Source of the DNA: Candidatus Heimdallarchaeota archaeon
GTDB lineage: Archaea; Asgardarchaeota; Heimdallarchaeia; Heimdallarchaeales; Heimdallarchaeaceae
Assembly (NCBI GenBank): GCA_030628305.1
Contig: DAOVRE010000145.1
Span: 1-5,217, forward strand
DNA: 5,217 nt
Direction: 5' to 3'
The position numbers and the translations under genes are program-made. Below, piece after piece: positions 1 through 5,217 of the stretch. Numbering within the stretch: position 1 is the first letter of the stretch; each line of letters opens with the position of its first letter. The notes beneath the pieces are model-generated. The model worked only from the letters and a program-made list of their open reading frames with translations, made no database searches and was not told the origin of the DNA.

Positions 1-25
1 CCTTTTTTGAATATTCTTTCAATTG

Positions 26-39
26 ATAAAACTTTTAAT
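26..39 (+). promoter_or_regulatory. Candidate BRE/TATA promoter for the UPF0200-UPF0201 unit
   Basis: An A-rich stretch (ATAAAA, 26-31) is followed by a TATA-like CTTTTAAT (32-39). This resembles an archaeal TFB-recognition element plus TATA box. Its centre is about 32 bases before the ATG at 68, so transcription would begin only a few bases before that codon, giving a very short leader. No Shine-Dalgarno sequence precedes the ATG, which agrees with leaderless initiation. The match to consensus is only moderate in this AT-rich DNA. The T-run at 1-8 could be the end of an upstream transcript, but nothing upstream is visible. Confidence 0.4.
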
Positions 40-67
40 CTCTACCAATATTTCCTTTTTGGGTCTC

Positions 68-649
68 ATGACAGTGTCTGAAATTAAGATAATTGGGGTT
101 ACTGGTATGCCTGGTTCAGGTAAAAGTGTTTTTGCAGAGCATGCGAACAACAAAGGCTACAAAACTGTTGTAATGGGTGATGTTGTGAGAGCCAAAGTTC
201 TCGAGTATGGATATGAACAAACGCCAGAATCTGGAAGAAAAGTGATGCTGGAGATAAGAGAAAAATATGGGGAAGAAGCGGTTGCTCATCTTACATGCTT
301 AGCAATAGATGAACTGACAGAACAAGGTCAAAGTGAAATAATCATCGATGGAATCAGAAGCCAAGCTGAAGTTACTCATTTCAGAGAGCATTTGGGAAAG
401 GATTTTATTATAGTAGCTATTCATGTCGATCCTTTAATTAGATACAATAGATTGAAATTACGAGGAAGAAGTGATGCTCCTAAAACAGAAGAAGATTTTT
501 CAAAAAGGGATGAAGCTGAATTGAATTTAGGCTTAGGAGAGACTATTGTTTTCTCAAATTATATTCTATCAAACAATAGAACACTAGAATCGTTTAAGGA
601 ATCTTCCATCTCACTCTTAAATGACCTGAAGAAAGGTAAAAAAACATGA
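68..649 (+). CDS. UPF0200 family P-loop nucleotide kinase-like protein (dephospho-CoA kinase-like fold)
   Basis: This is a cytosolic P-loop protein of the archaeal UPF0200 family, which resembles dephospho-CoA, adenylate and cytidylate kinases; its substrate is not established. Counted from the ATG at 68 (193 aa), the Walker A motif GMPGSGKS is at residues 13-20. A kinase-like MGDVVR follows at 36-41 and IIIDGIRS at 91-98. An arginine-rich LID-like segment (R125, R128, R132, R134) precedes the family's RDEAEL block at 147-152. The frame can be extended upstream to a TTG at 23, but the extra 15 residues are hydrophobic, match nothing expected, and would overlap the likely promoter. The family usually begins a few residues before the nucleotide-binding strand, so ATG 68 is preferred. 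The stop codon overlaps the next start as ATGA. In some archaea, for example AF_1395 of Archaeoglobus, this domain is fused to UPF0201, the family encoded next here. The fold assignment is firm; the biochemical role is unknown. Confidence 0.9.
   Translation: MTVSEIKIIGVTGMPGSGKSVFAEHANNKGYKTVVMGDVVRAKVLEYGYEQTPESGRKVMLEIREKYGEEAVAHLTCLAIDELTEQGQSEIIIDGIRSQAEVTHFREHLGKDFIIVAIHVDPLIRYNRLKLRGRSDAPKTEEDFSKRDEAELNLGLGETIVFSNYILSNNRTLESFKESSISLLNDLKKGKKT
631..637 (+). promoter_or_regulatory. Shine-Dalgarno-like site for the UPF0201 gene
   Basis: GAAAGGT lies inside the 3' end of the kinase-like gene, eight bases before the ATG at 646. It partly matches the anti-Shine-Dalgarno complement GGAGGTGAT. 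With the ATGA overlap it suggests that the second gene is translated from the same mRNA by reinitiation or coupling. Confidence 0.5.
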
Positions 650-1125
650 ATCCGATTCTTAAAATTAAAATTCCTGTTTATGCTACCGAAAGTAGAAATA
701 AGGTAGAGAAATGCATAACCAATCTTTTAGGATATCTCCCTGAAATCGAAGAAATAGAAACCAAAGAGCATACAATGTTGAAAAGCAAAGATGCTAAGAT
801 TGATTCATTGCTGAGATTCTATAATCACATACGCCATGTGAAGGTTCTAGATGCTGTAAGAAAATGTGCAATTATAGATAACGAGAATAATGAATTAATT
901 TTTAATTTACACAAACAAGCACTTTATGTTAATAGAATTTCAGTAATAACTTCTGATACTTCCTCTCATTTAGGTAATCTTCAAATCATAATCAAATCCA
1001 ATAATCCTGGAAGAATTTTAGATTGGTTAGCTCCTAGAACTGAGAAAGGATTTGAGCTTAAGAAAACCTATTTCGGTGAAATCTTCAAGAAAGAAGATCA
1101 AACTTCAATTTCTAAACCATCATAA
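646..1125 (+). CDS. UPF0201 family RNA-binding-like protein
   Basis: This 159-aa protein matches the archaeal UPF0201 family, a small alpha/beta fold related to ribosomal protein L5 and often annotated as an RNA-binding domain. Its molecular role is not established. Visible family features, in order, are the N-terminal strand ending in TES (14-16) and followed by KVEKCITNLL (19-28), then VLDAVRK (67-73). The block FNLHKQALYVNRI (86-98) corresponds to the family's FxLNKQAA stretch, with His89 where Asn is usual. A LGNL turn (109-112) and the diagnostic DWLAPRTEKG (126-135) follow. About 20 charged, low-complexity residues follow the conserved core and run into the overlap with the convergent RNase Z gene. 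No membrane segment or signal peptide is seen. The ATGA overlap with the upstream kinase-like gene, and the fusion of the two domains in Archaeoglobus AF_1395, suggest that they act together. A role in RNA or ribosome metabolism is inference from fold and neighbourhood. Confidence 0.85.
   Translation: MNPILKIKIPVYATESRNKVEKCITNLLGYLPEIEEIETKEHTMLKSKDAKIDSLLRFYNHIRHVKVLDAVRKCAIIDNENNELIFNLHKQALYVNRISVITSDTSSHLGNLQIIIKSNNPGRILDWLAPRTEKGFELKKTYFGEIFKKEDQTSISKPS
1081..1098 (-). terminator. Small hairpin at the rnz stop codon, possible 3'-end signal
   Basis: A perfect 6-bp inverted repeat, ATCTTC/GAAGAT with a 6-base loop, begins at the last base of the RNase Z stop codon. On the minus strand it has a pyrimidine-only loop (TTTCTT) and is followed by TT. 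Further T-rich patches occur downstream, for example the complement of 1061-1069. Archaeal termination depends mainly on T-tracts, so this could mark or protect the operon's 3' end. It lies inside the UPF0201 coding sequence over a lysine/glutamate-rich stretch, and chance is a real alternative in AT-rich DNA. Confidence 0.22.
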
Positions 1126-2006
1126 GCAACAAAGCTGTTAGGGAAAATTTCTTTTGCATCACGCAGAGATTCAGCTAGATTCTTATGCAATTCTGAAATA
1201 TGTGTTAATATCAGTTTCTTTACATTTGCTCTTTTGGCGACAAAAGCAGCATCTGTACATGTAGAATGTTTGTGCTTCTTAGCTCTTTCAGCTTCAATCA
1301 TTGGATAAGTTGAATCATGAATAAGTAAATCAGCCATAGCTGAATTATTGATAACATTGTCGTCTAATGAAGTATCTCCTGTTATGACTATCTTTGTTTG
1401 ATTTTTAGTTGATCTATCCAATATTTCTGATGGAAATATTTTCTTATTTTCGACTTCTATTGGATATCCCTCTTGTAGTTTTTTCCATTTCTTTCCTTTT
1501 GGAATGTTTTTCTCCAGGGCTCGATCAACATTAAAAACCCCTAAAGATTTATGTGTAATAATTTTGTACCCTAAACAATTATCTCCATGAGATACTGGAA
1601 ATGATTCAATATAGAAATCAGAATTTGACAGAACCACTCCCCCACCAGTTTCTATGACCTTGATATCATATTCTGGATATAATCTATAAGCTAATAATTG
1701 AAGGAAGATAAATGAGGATGTCCATGGAGGACCAATTATAGTTATTGATTTGGAAATGTTGTATAAACTTCTAGTGGTTAGAAGACCTATCAAACCAAGA
1801 GTATGATCAGAGTGTAAATGAGTTAATAAGATAGTCAAGTTTGAAAAGCTTATCTTGTACTTAAGCAACTGAACTTGTGTAGCTTCTCCAGCATCGACTA
1901 GTAAAGTATGGTTCCGATACTGTATAGATACTGAACTTTGCCGTCTTTCTACCTGTGGAGGTGCAGATGATGTTCCTAGAAAAGTTACAGTAAACTTATT
2001 GCTCAT
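1098..2006 (-). CDS. rnz: Ribonuclease Z (tRNA 3'-trailer endonuclease)
   Basis: RNase Z is a zinc-dependent metallo-beta-lactamase-fold enzyme that cuts precursor tRNAs just after the discriminator base to remove the 3' trailer. Counted from the ATG at 2006 (302 aa, the normal short-form length), the features are FLGTSSAPP (9-17), DAGEATQ (38-44) and the metal-binding THLHSDH (62-68; H63, H65, D67, H68). Next come a further ligand H141 in SHGDNCLGY, D212 in TGDTS, the family-specific HKHST (246-250, H248 catalytic) and the last ligand H270 in LTHIS. All expected ligands are present. Variants include HDSTY at 231-235, where HEATF or HEATY is usual. The segment between LGY and GDT includes the conserved IPKGKKW and is complete. 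A GTG at 2015 would create a GTGA overlap with the upstream stop, but ATG 2006 has a strong Shine-Dalgarno four bases upstream and is preferred. This is the last gene of the prs-trmG10-rnz operon, and its 3' end overlaps the convergent UPF0201 gene. Confidence 0.95.
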   Translation of the reverse strand: MSNKFTVTFLGTSSAPPQVERRQSSVSIQYRNHTLLVDAGEATQVQLLKYKISFSNLTILLTHLHSDHTLGLIGLLTTRSLYNISKSITIIGPPWTSSFIFLQLLAYRLYPEYDIKVIETGGGVVLSNSDFYIESFPVSHGDNCLGYKIITHKSLGVFNVDRALEKNIPKGKKWKKLQEGYPIEVENKKIFPSEILDRSTKNQTKIVITGDTSLDDNVINNSAMADLLIHDSTYPMIEAERAKKHKHSTCTDAAFVAKRANVKKLILTHISELHKNLAESLRDAKEIFPNSFVAYDGLEIEV

Positions 2007-2010
2007 GAAT

Positions 2011-2018
2011 ATCACTTC
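2011..2018 (-). promoter_or_regulatory. Strong Shine-Dalgarno for rnz, decides the start
   Basis: The minus strand reads GAAGTGAT, seven of eight bases of the archaeal ideal GAGGTGAT, followed by four bases and then ATG at 2006. It spans the trmG10 stop codon and covers the alternative GTG start at 2015. It therefore supports the ATG over the GTG and suggests coupling of rnz translation to the end of trmG10. Confidence 0.7.
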
Positions 2019-3040
2019 AGAACTATTATTCTTCTAGTTAACGACTTATGCAATCGAGTATCTAAAATTTTCTGAATGGAATACCCAGCTTTTTCAGCTA
2101 ATAATTCAGATTCATGTTTTGCAGGGCTACTGAACACTAAATAACTATCTTTCTTTAGAATTGTTTGAGCTTCAATTAAGAAGTCATAAATTAGGTTATT
2201 CACATTTTCTCCATGTGTAGAAGATTGAATTGCGTAAGGTGGGTCTGTTGCTATTGCATCTGCTTCTTTAATTGGTAGATGCCTTGAATCTGAACGAATT
2301 ATCGAACAGTAAGTATTTTTGTAAAATTTCATGTTTTGATTACAGCCGTATACAGCGAATTTGTCAAGTTCAGATCCTATAACATTTGCGCCTAATGTGG
2401 CTGCTTCAATCAAAAATCCTCCTCCCCCACAGAATGGATCATAGAACATTTCATTTTGTTTTATTCTTGAAAGATTCACAATTGCACGAGCAAATTCTGT
2501 TTTCATTGATCCTGGTCTGAAAAACGGTCTATTTCCCGGTTCCCTACTTTCATATTCAGAGTGATCCAAAACCCAAACCTCTAAACCAAAATACAATCTT
2601 CTGCCAATCAAAATTCCAAAAAACAAATAGTCTGGGTTTTTAAGATTAACTTTTAGATTTTGTGCTTTATAATTGTTATATACAAAATCTCCAAGTTCTC
2701 TTTCCAAATCTGGGAGATCTTGCTCAATAACTTTTTTGCCAATTTTCTTGATTCTTACTGCAAAGGTTCTGTCATCCTCAATTTCAGGCAAAGAGATGAA
2801 TTGTTGTAGTTCTAGTTTAACTTTCTCCACATTGCCTATTGATATCATTTTTAGGATTGAATGAAGAAATGCACACCTTTTTGCTGCTTTCACGGGATCT
2901 TGTTTAGTATTGAATAAGAGGATTTGATTGTCTTTTTTTTCAATTGAATATTGGATATTCTCAGCTTCTAAAGTTGCAAAGAATTCCTCAAACCCAAGCT
3001 CTTGATAATGACCTCGGATATGAGCTAAATATTTTTTCAT
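2012..3040 (-). CDS. trmG10: THUMP-domain tRNA (guanosine-10-N2) methyltransferase, Trm-G10/Trm11 type
   Basis: This 342-aa protein is a SAM-dependent RNA methylase. Family members form N2-methyl- and N2,N2-dimethylguanosine at position 10 of tRNA. The N-terminal half (about 1-160) includes an N-terminal ferredoxin-like and a THUMP-type region, with the THUMP part around 90-155 ending in RRLYFGLEV (147-155). The linker FFRPGSMKTEFARAIVNL (173-190) closely matches the family signature FxRPGSMxPxLARAMVNL. The Rossmann methylase follows, with motif I DPFCGGGGFLIEA (201-213), an acidic SAM-ribose region SELDKF (223-228), a conserved SDSRHLP (250-256) and catalytic motif IV TDPPYA (265-270). Motif I has Gly-Gly where most relatives have Thr-Gly, and motif IV has Ala270 where Gly is usual. 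DPPY rather than NPPY points to exocyclic guanine N2 methylation on tRNA of the Trm11/Trm-G10 kind. The start forms an ATGA overlap with the prs stop codon. Eukaryotic Trm11-like activity is the nearest alternative name. Confidence 0.9.
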   Translation of the reverse strand: MKKYLAHIRGHYQELGFEEFFATLEAENIQYSIEKKDNQILLFNTKQDPVKAAKRCAFLHSILKMISIGNVEKVKLELQQFISLPEIEDDRTFAVRIKKIGKKVIEQDLPDLERELGDFVYNNYKAQNLKVNLKNPDYLFFGILIGRRLYFGLEVWVLDHSEYESREPGNRPFFRPGSMKTEFARAIVNLSRIKQNEMFYDPFCGGGGFLIEAATLGANVIGSELDKFAVYGCNQNMKFYKNTYCSIIRSDSRHLPIKEADAIATDPPYAIQSSTHGENVNNLIYDFLIEAQTILKKDSYLVFSSPAKHESELLAEKAGYSIQKILDTRLHKSLTRRIIVLK

Positions 3041-3930
3041 AGATACTTGTCCTCAATAAATTTGCTTAAAATTGGGCTAATGTCAATTTGTTCGACATCA
3101 AATCTAGTAATAGTGTTGGAAGAATAAACCAATAAATCCCCATCCTTTTTCAAGTCTGCAATTACGTCAGGTTTAGATAAAACGTGTGCAAATAATATGG
3201 TAACAGATACAGCTCCTTTTTCAAATATGAGAGAGCAAGCTGCTTTGGCTGTTGTTCCTGAACTCACTATATCGTCAATGATTAACACATTTTTATCATT
3301 AAAATCAAAATTAGGCCGCTTAGTTTGGATTACGTGTGTAACTGGATCTCTGCTCTTTTCCATTATGTAATATGAAATAGAGAACTCATTTGCAATTTGT
3401 ATGATGTCTTCTTCACTTCCTTTGTCTGGACCAACAATTATCCAATTGCTCCTGTCTTTTCCTTTGAAAAACTCTCCAACCATGAATGGTAAGACGTTCA
3501 AATTTTGTTTATCAAGCCCAGAATCTTGAACAAGATATTGTTCCTTATTATGAACATTTACAGTTAAAATACTATCAACACCTGAAGTCTGAAGATAGGA
3601 GAGCGTAAGATGATGAGAAAGAGCTTCACCTTTTAATTTCCTTTTATCTGCTCTCGAATAGCAAAGATATGGAATAACAGCTAAGACTCTATCTGCCCCT
3701 AATTCTTTCAAAGTTGAAGTTATTAGCATTATTTCCAATAAACTTTTTTCCTGATTTGGATAAGTTGATTGTATAATTAATATATCCTCGTTTTCAACTT
3801 GGTCGTCTATCTGAAGATATGTTTCTCCATCATAAAATTGTTTGAAATTAAAATTTACAATCGGCAAATCTAGTTGTTTGGATATATTTTCACCCAATGA
3901 ATCAGAATTTGGACCTAGTAGTATCTTCAT
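3037..3930 (-). CDS. prs: Ribose-phosphate pyrophosphokinase (PRPP synthase), archaeal type
   Basis: The enzyme transfers pyrophosphate from ATP to ribose 5-phosphate to make PRPP, the precursor of nucleotides, histidine, tryptophan and NAD. The 297-aa length fits the short archaeal form. Visible motifs are the adenine-binding FYDGE (32-36), the VIPYLCYSRADKRKLKGE block (85-102) and NVH (125-127, with H127 the usual metal/ATP histidine). These are followed by GPDKGSEED (167-175), the flexible-loop EKSRD (191-195, with K192 and R194 catalytic) and the PRPP-binding loop VLIIDDIVSSGTTAK (215-229). The signature is slightly divergent: Asn125 stands where Asp is usual, and SSGTT replaces the common S/T-T-G-G-T, but the catalytic lysine, arginine and paired aspartates are kept, so activity is expected. 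It is the first gene of the operon. ATG 3930 has no Shine-Dalgarno but does have a TATA-like element about 35 bases upstream, suggesting a short leader or leaderless start. Confidence 0.95.
   Translation of the reverse strand: MKILLGPNSDSLGENISKQLDLPIVNFNFKQFYDGETYLQIDDQVENEDILIIQSTYPNQEKSLLEIMLITSTLKELGADRVLAVIPYLCYSRADKRKLKGEALSHHLTLSYLQTSGVDSILTVNVHNKEQYLVQDSGLDKQNLNVLPFMVGEFFKGKDRSNWIIVGPDKGSEEDIIQIANEFSISYYIMEKSRDPVTHVIQTKRPNFDFNDKNVLIIDDIVSSGTTAKAACSLIFEKGAVSVTILFAHVLSKPDVIADLKKDGDLLVYSSNTITRFDVEQIDISPILSKFIEDKYL
3050..3055 (-). promoter_or_regulatory. Shine-Dalgarno for trmG10
   Basis: The minus strand reads TGAGGA, ending nine bases before the ATG at 3040. It lies inside the 3' end of prs. 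With the ATGA overlap it supports ATG 3040 as the start and translation from a shared prs-trmG10-rnz mRNA. Confidence 0.65.
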
Positions 3931-3961
3931 TTGATGTCTGTGTTAAACTAAATCAAAAGAC

Positions 3962-3975
3962 TTTAAAATTTTTGT
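3962..3975 (-). promoter_or_regulatory. Candidate BRE/TATA promoter of the prs-trmG10-rnz operon
   Basis: On the minus strand an A-rich BRE-like ACAAAA is followed by ATTTTAAA, centred about 35 bases before the prs ATG at 3930. Initiation 25-27 bases downstream would leave a leader of about ten bases, consistent with the absence of a Shine-Dalgarno there. A second AT-rich block (complement of 3943-3954) is too close to the ATG to serve. The assignment rests on position and composition only. Confidence 0.4.
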
Positions 3976-4021
3976 CCATTCAACCTCTTTCAGTATGGTT
4001 TACGAATCTAGTAAATTGAAT

Positions 4022-4061
4022 AGAAACATATATTTATTAAAGCTGTAACATCATATTTATT
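4022..4061 (+). promoter_or_regulatory. Candidate lonB promoter region with two TATA-like boxes
   Basis: Two copies of ATATTTATT occur at 4030-4038 and 4053-4061. The downstream copy is centred about 28 bases before the ATG at 4085, the spacing expected for a leaderless archaeal mRNA. The upstream copy has the better BRE-like purine stretch (AGAAAC, 4022-4027) and would give a leader of roughly 25 bases. Either or both could be used. The rest of the 154-bp space between the divergent prs and lonB starts holds only the prs promoter candidate and no supported gene. Confidence 0.45.
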
Positions 4062-4075
4062 GAAAGTTAGAATAT
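4030..4075 (+). repeat. Imperfect direct repeat ahead of lonB, two copies 23-24 bp apart
   Basis: The segment at 4030-4051 (ATATTTATT, then AAAG, then TGTAACAT) resembles 4053-4075 (ATATTTATT, then GAAAG, then TAGAATAT). The first nine bases are identical and later bases are shared after a one-base insertion. The offset is close to two helical turns, so both copies would face the same side of the DNA. This could be a duplicated core promoter or paired sites for a regulator. AT-rich composition makes a chance resemblance possible. Confidence 0.4.
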
Positions 4076-4084
4076 TTTCTTGTG

Positions 4085-5217
4085 ATGGATATGGTCGCTA
4101 AATCCAAAGGTGTTTCTAAGAAGCCTAAAACAAAAAGAGATACTCTATTGGACATCGATTTTCACGATACAAGTGAAATATCTGTTCCGCCTCGATTAAT
4201 TGATCAAGTGATTGGTCAAGAAAATGCAACTGAACTCATAAAGAAGGCAGCATTGCAACGTAGACACGTTCTTCTTATTGGAGAGCCTGGTACAGGAAAA
4301 AGTATGCTAGGAGTGGCTATGGCTGAATTATTGCCAAATGAAGAATTAGTTGATGTTCTATGTATAGCAAATCCAAAATATCCTAACCAACCTCGAATTG
4401 CAACACTACCAAAGGGGCATGGAGCTAGAAAGGTTGAGATGGATGCAGAAGTTGCTAAGAAAAGCGGTAATAAACGCTTTATTATTTCTTTAGCAATCCT
4501 CTTTGCAATTATCGGTTATGCGCTGATTGCAACCGCTAGTAATCCTAGCAACCAACCAGTTACATTATTAATTGCTATGTTCGTAGGATTCTTTATCTTC
4601 TTTATGCTTAACCAATCAAGATCAAGAAATGAGATGCTGATTCCAAAACTCTTAGTAGATAATTCGAAAAAAGAAAAAGCGCCGTTTAACGATGCAACAG
4701 GATCTCATGCTGGAGGATTATTAGGAGACGTTAGGCATGATCCTTTCCAATCAGGAGGACTTGGAACACCTCCACACGAGAGAGTCGAAAGTGGGCTAAT
4801 TCACAAATCTCATTTGGGTGTTCTTTATTGTGATGAAATTGGTACTCTTGAAATGAGAACACAACAAAAATTACTAACAGCTATGCAAGAGGGTAAATTA
4901 CAGATCACTGGCCAATCTGAACTCAGTAGTGGTGCTATGGTTCGCTCTGATCCAGTACCTTGCAGGTTTGTTCTTATTGCAGCTGGTAACATAGAAACTA
5001 CCAGAAATATGCACCCTGCTCTTCGTTCCCGAATTCAAGGTGCAGGTTATGAGGTTTATATGAGAGATGTAATGGATGATTCCCCTGAAAATAGACGTAA
5101 ACTTGCTCGTTTTTGTGCCCAAGAAATCGTTAAAGATCGTAAAATCCCTCACTTCTCTAAAGATGCTGTAGAAGAGATTATTTATGAAGCTCAAAGAAGA
5201 GCTGACAGAAAAGGTCA
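4085..5217 (+). CDS. lonB: Archaeal Lon protease (LonB), membrane-anchored, 3' end outside the window
   Basis: LonB is the membrane-bound ATP-dependent protease of archaea, degrading misfolded and regulatory proteins at the cytoplasmic face. About 377 residues are visible. A lysine-rich N-terminus (6-18) leads to VIGQ (42-45) and Walker A GEPGTGKS (66-73). Two hydrophobic helices (about 132-152 and 159-177) lie inside the AAA+ domain between Walker A and Walker B, the hallmark of LonB. Next come DATGSHAGGLLGDVRHDP (203-220), Walker B VLYCDEIGTL with D250 and E251, sensor-1 Asn302 in FVLIAAGN, and the arginine-finger region HPALRSRI (310-317). The frame is open to the window edge. The C-terminal S16 domain with its Ser-Lys dyad must lie beyond, since family members are usually above 600 residues. 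ATG 4085 is chosen because it sits where a leaderless transcript would start; GTG 4082 and ATG 4091 are in-frame alternatives. Transcription is divergent from prs. Confidence 0.96.
   Translation, partial: MDMVAKSKGVSKKPKTKRDTLLDIDFHDTSEISVPPRLIDQVIGQENATELIKKAALQRRHVLLIGEPGTGKSMLGVAMAELLPNEELVDVLCIANPKYPNQPRIATLPKGHGARKVEMDAEVAKKSGNKRFIISLAILFAIIGYALIATASNPSNQPVTLLIAMFVGFFIFFMLNQSRSRNEMLIPKLLVDNSKKEKAPFNDATGSHAGGLLGDVRHDPFQSGGLGTPPHERVESGLIHKSHLGVLYCDEIGTLEMRTQQKLLTAMQEGKLQITGQSELSSGAMVRSDPVPCRFVLIAAGNIETTRNMHPALRSRIQGAGYEVYMRDVMDDSPENRRKLARFCAQEIVKDRKIPHFSKDAVEEIIYEAQRRADRKG

Noticed and set aside
2007..2015. GTG start for rnz at 2015 giving a GTGA overlap with trmG10
   Set aside because: The GTG lies within the Shine-Dalgarno sequence that serves the ATG at 2006, and the extra three residues are not needed for the family's N-terminal FLGT strand.
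2673..2864. 63-codon open frame on the plus strand
   Set aside because: It is antisense to the N-terminal and THUMP region of trmG10. Its serine/leucine-rich translation is typical of a shadow frame.
3995..4048. Tiny plus-strand frame (ATG, about 18 codons) in the prs-lonB intergenic region
   Set aside because: It has no Shine-Dalgarno, overlaps the lonB promoter candidates, and its length is expected by chance.
4898..5194. 98-codon open frame on the minus strand
   Set aside because: It lies wholly antisense to the lonB AAA+ domain, whose sensor-1 and arginine-finger motifs are clear on the plus strand. Its translation has no recognisable motif.
1..5217. A novel defence, mobile or biosynthetic system
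   Set aside because: Every long frame belongs to a known archaeal housekeeping or conserved family. There are no transposase or integrase motifs, spaced repeat arrays, tRNA genes or obvious base-composition breaks.

Overview
The window is archaeal and AT-rich throughout. It holds a compact housekeeping block with almost no intergenic DNA. The archaeal assignment rests on several points. The Lon protease is the archaeal LonB type, with a pair of membrane helices inside the AAA+ domain. The UPF0200 and UPF0201 families are archaeal. The methyltransferase is a THUMP enzyme of the archaeal tRNA guanosine-10 type, and the PRPP synthase is the short archaeal form. Promoter-like BRE/TATA elements lie at the distance expected for leaderless or short-leader mRNAs. 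The low GC content and sequence flavour would fit an uncultured planktonic lineage, either Nitrososphaeria/Thaumarchaeota or the Thermoplasmatota marine groups. I cannot decide between these from the sequence alone.

Layout: (1) 68-1125, plus strand: a two-gene unit of a UPF0200 P-loop nucleotide kinase-like protein and a UPF0201 RNA-binding-like protein, joined by an ATGA overlap. (2) 1098-3930, minus strand: a three-gene operon transcribed prs (PRPP synthase), then trmG10 (tRNA G10 methyltransferase), then rnz (RNase Z). Both junctions overlap or abut at stop/start codons and have good Shine-Dalgarno sequences. The two units converge and their 3' ends overlap by 28 bp, so there is no intergenic terminator. 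(3) 3931-4084: a 154-bp divergent promoter region. (4) 4085 to the window end, plus strand: lonB, the membrane-anchored ATP-dependent protease, cut by the window end after about 377 codons. Its AAA+ core is present but its serine/lysine protease domain is not.

Functionally the central operon couples PRPP supply (purines, pyrimidines, histidine, tryptophan, NAD) to tRNA maturation: G10 methylation and 3'-trailer removal. The convergent UPF0200/UPF0201 pair has no settled function. Its RNA-binding-like partner and its position beside tRNA-processing genes make an RNA- or nucleotide-related role plausible, but that is inference. I found no mobile element, CRISPR array, RNA gene or defence-like system. 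The most interesting open questions are the UPF0200/UPF0201 pair, the tail-to-tail overlap with a small hairpin at the rnz stop codon, and the duplicated TATA-containing repeat ahead of lonB.
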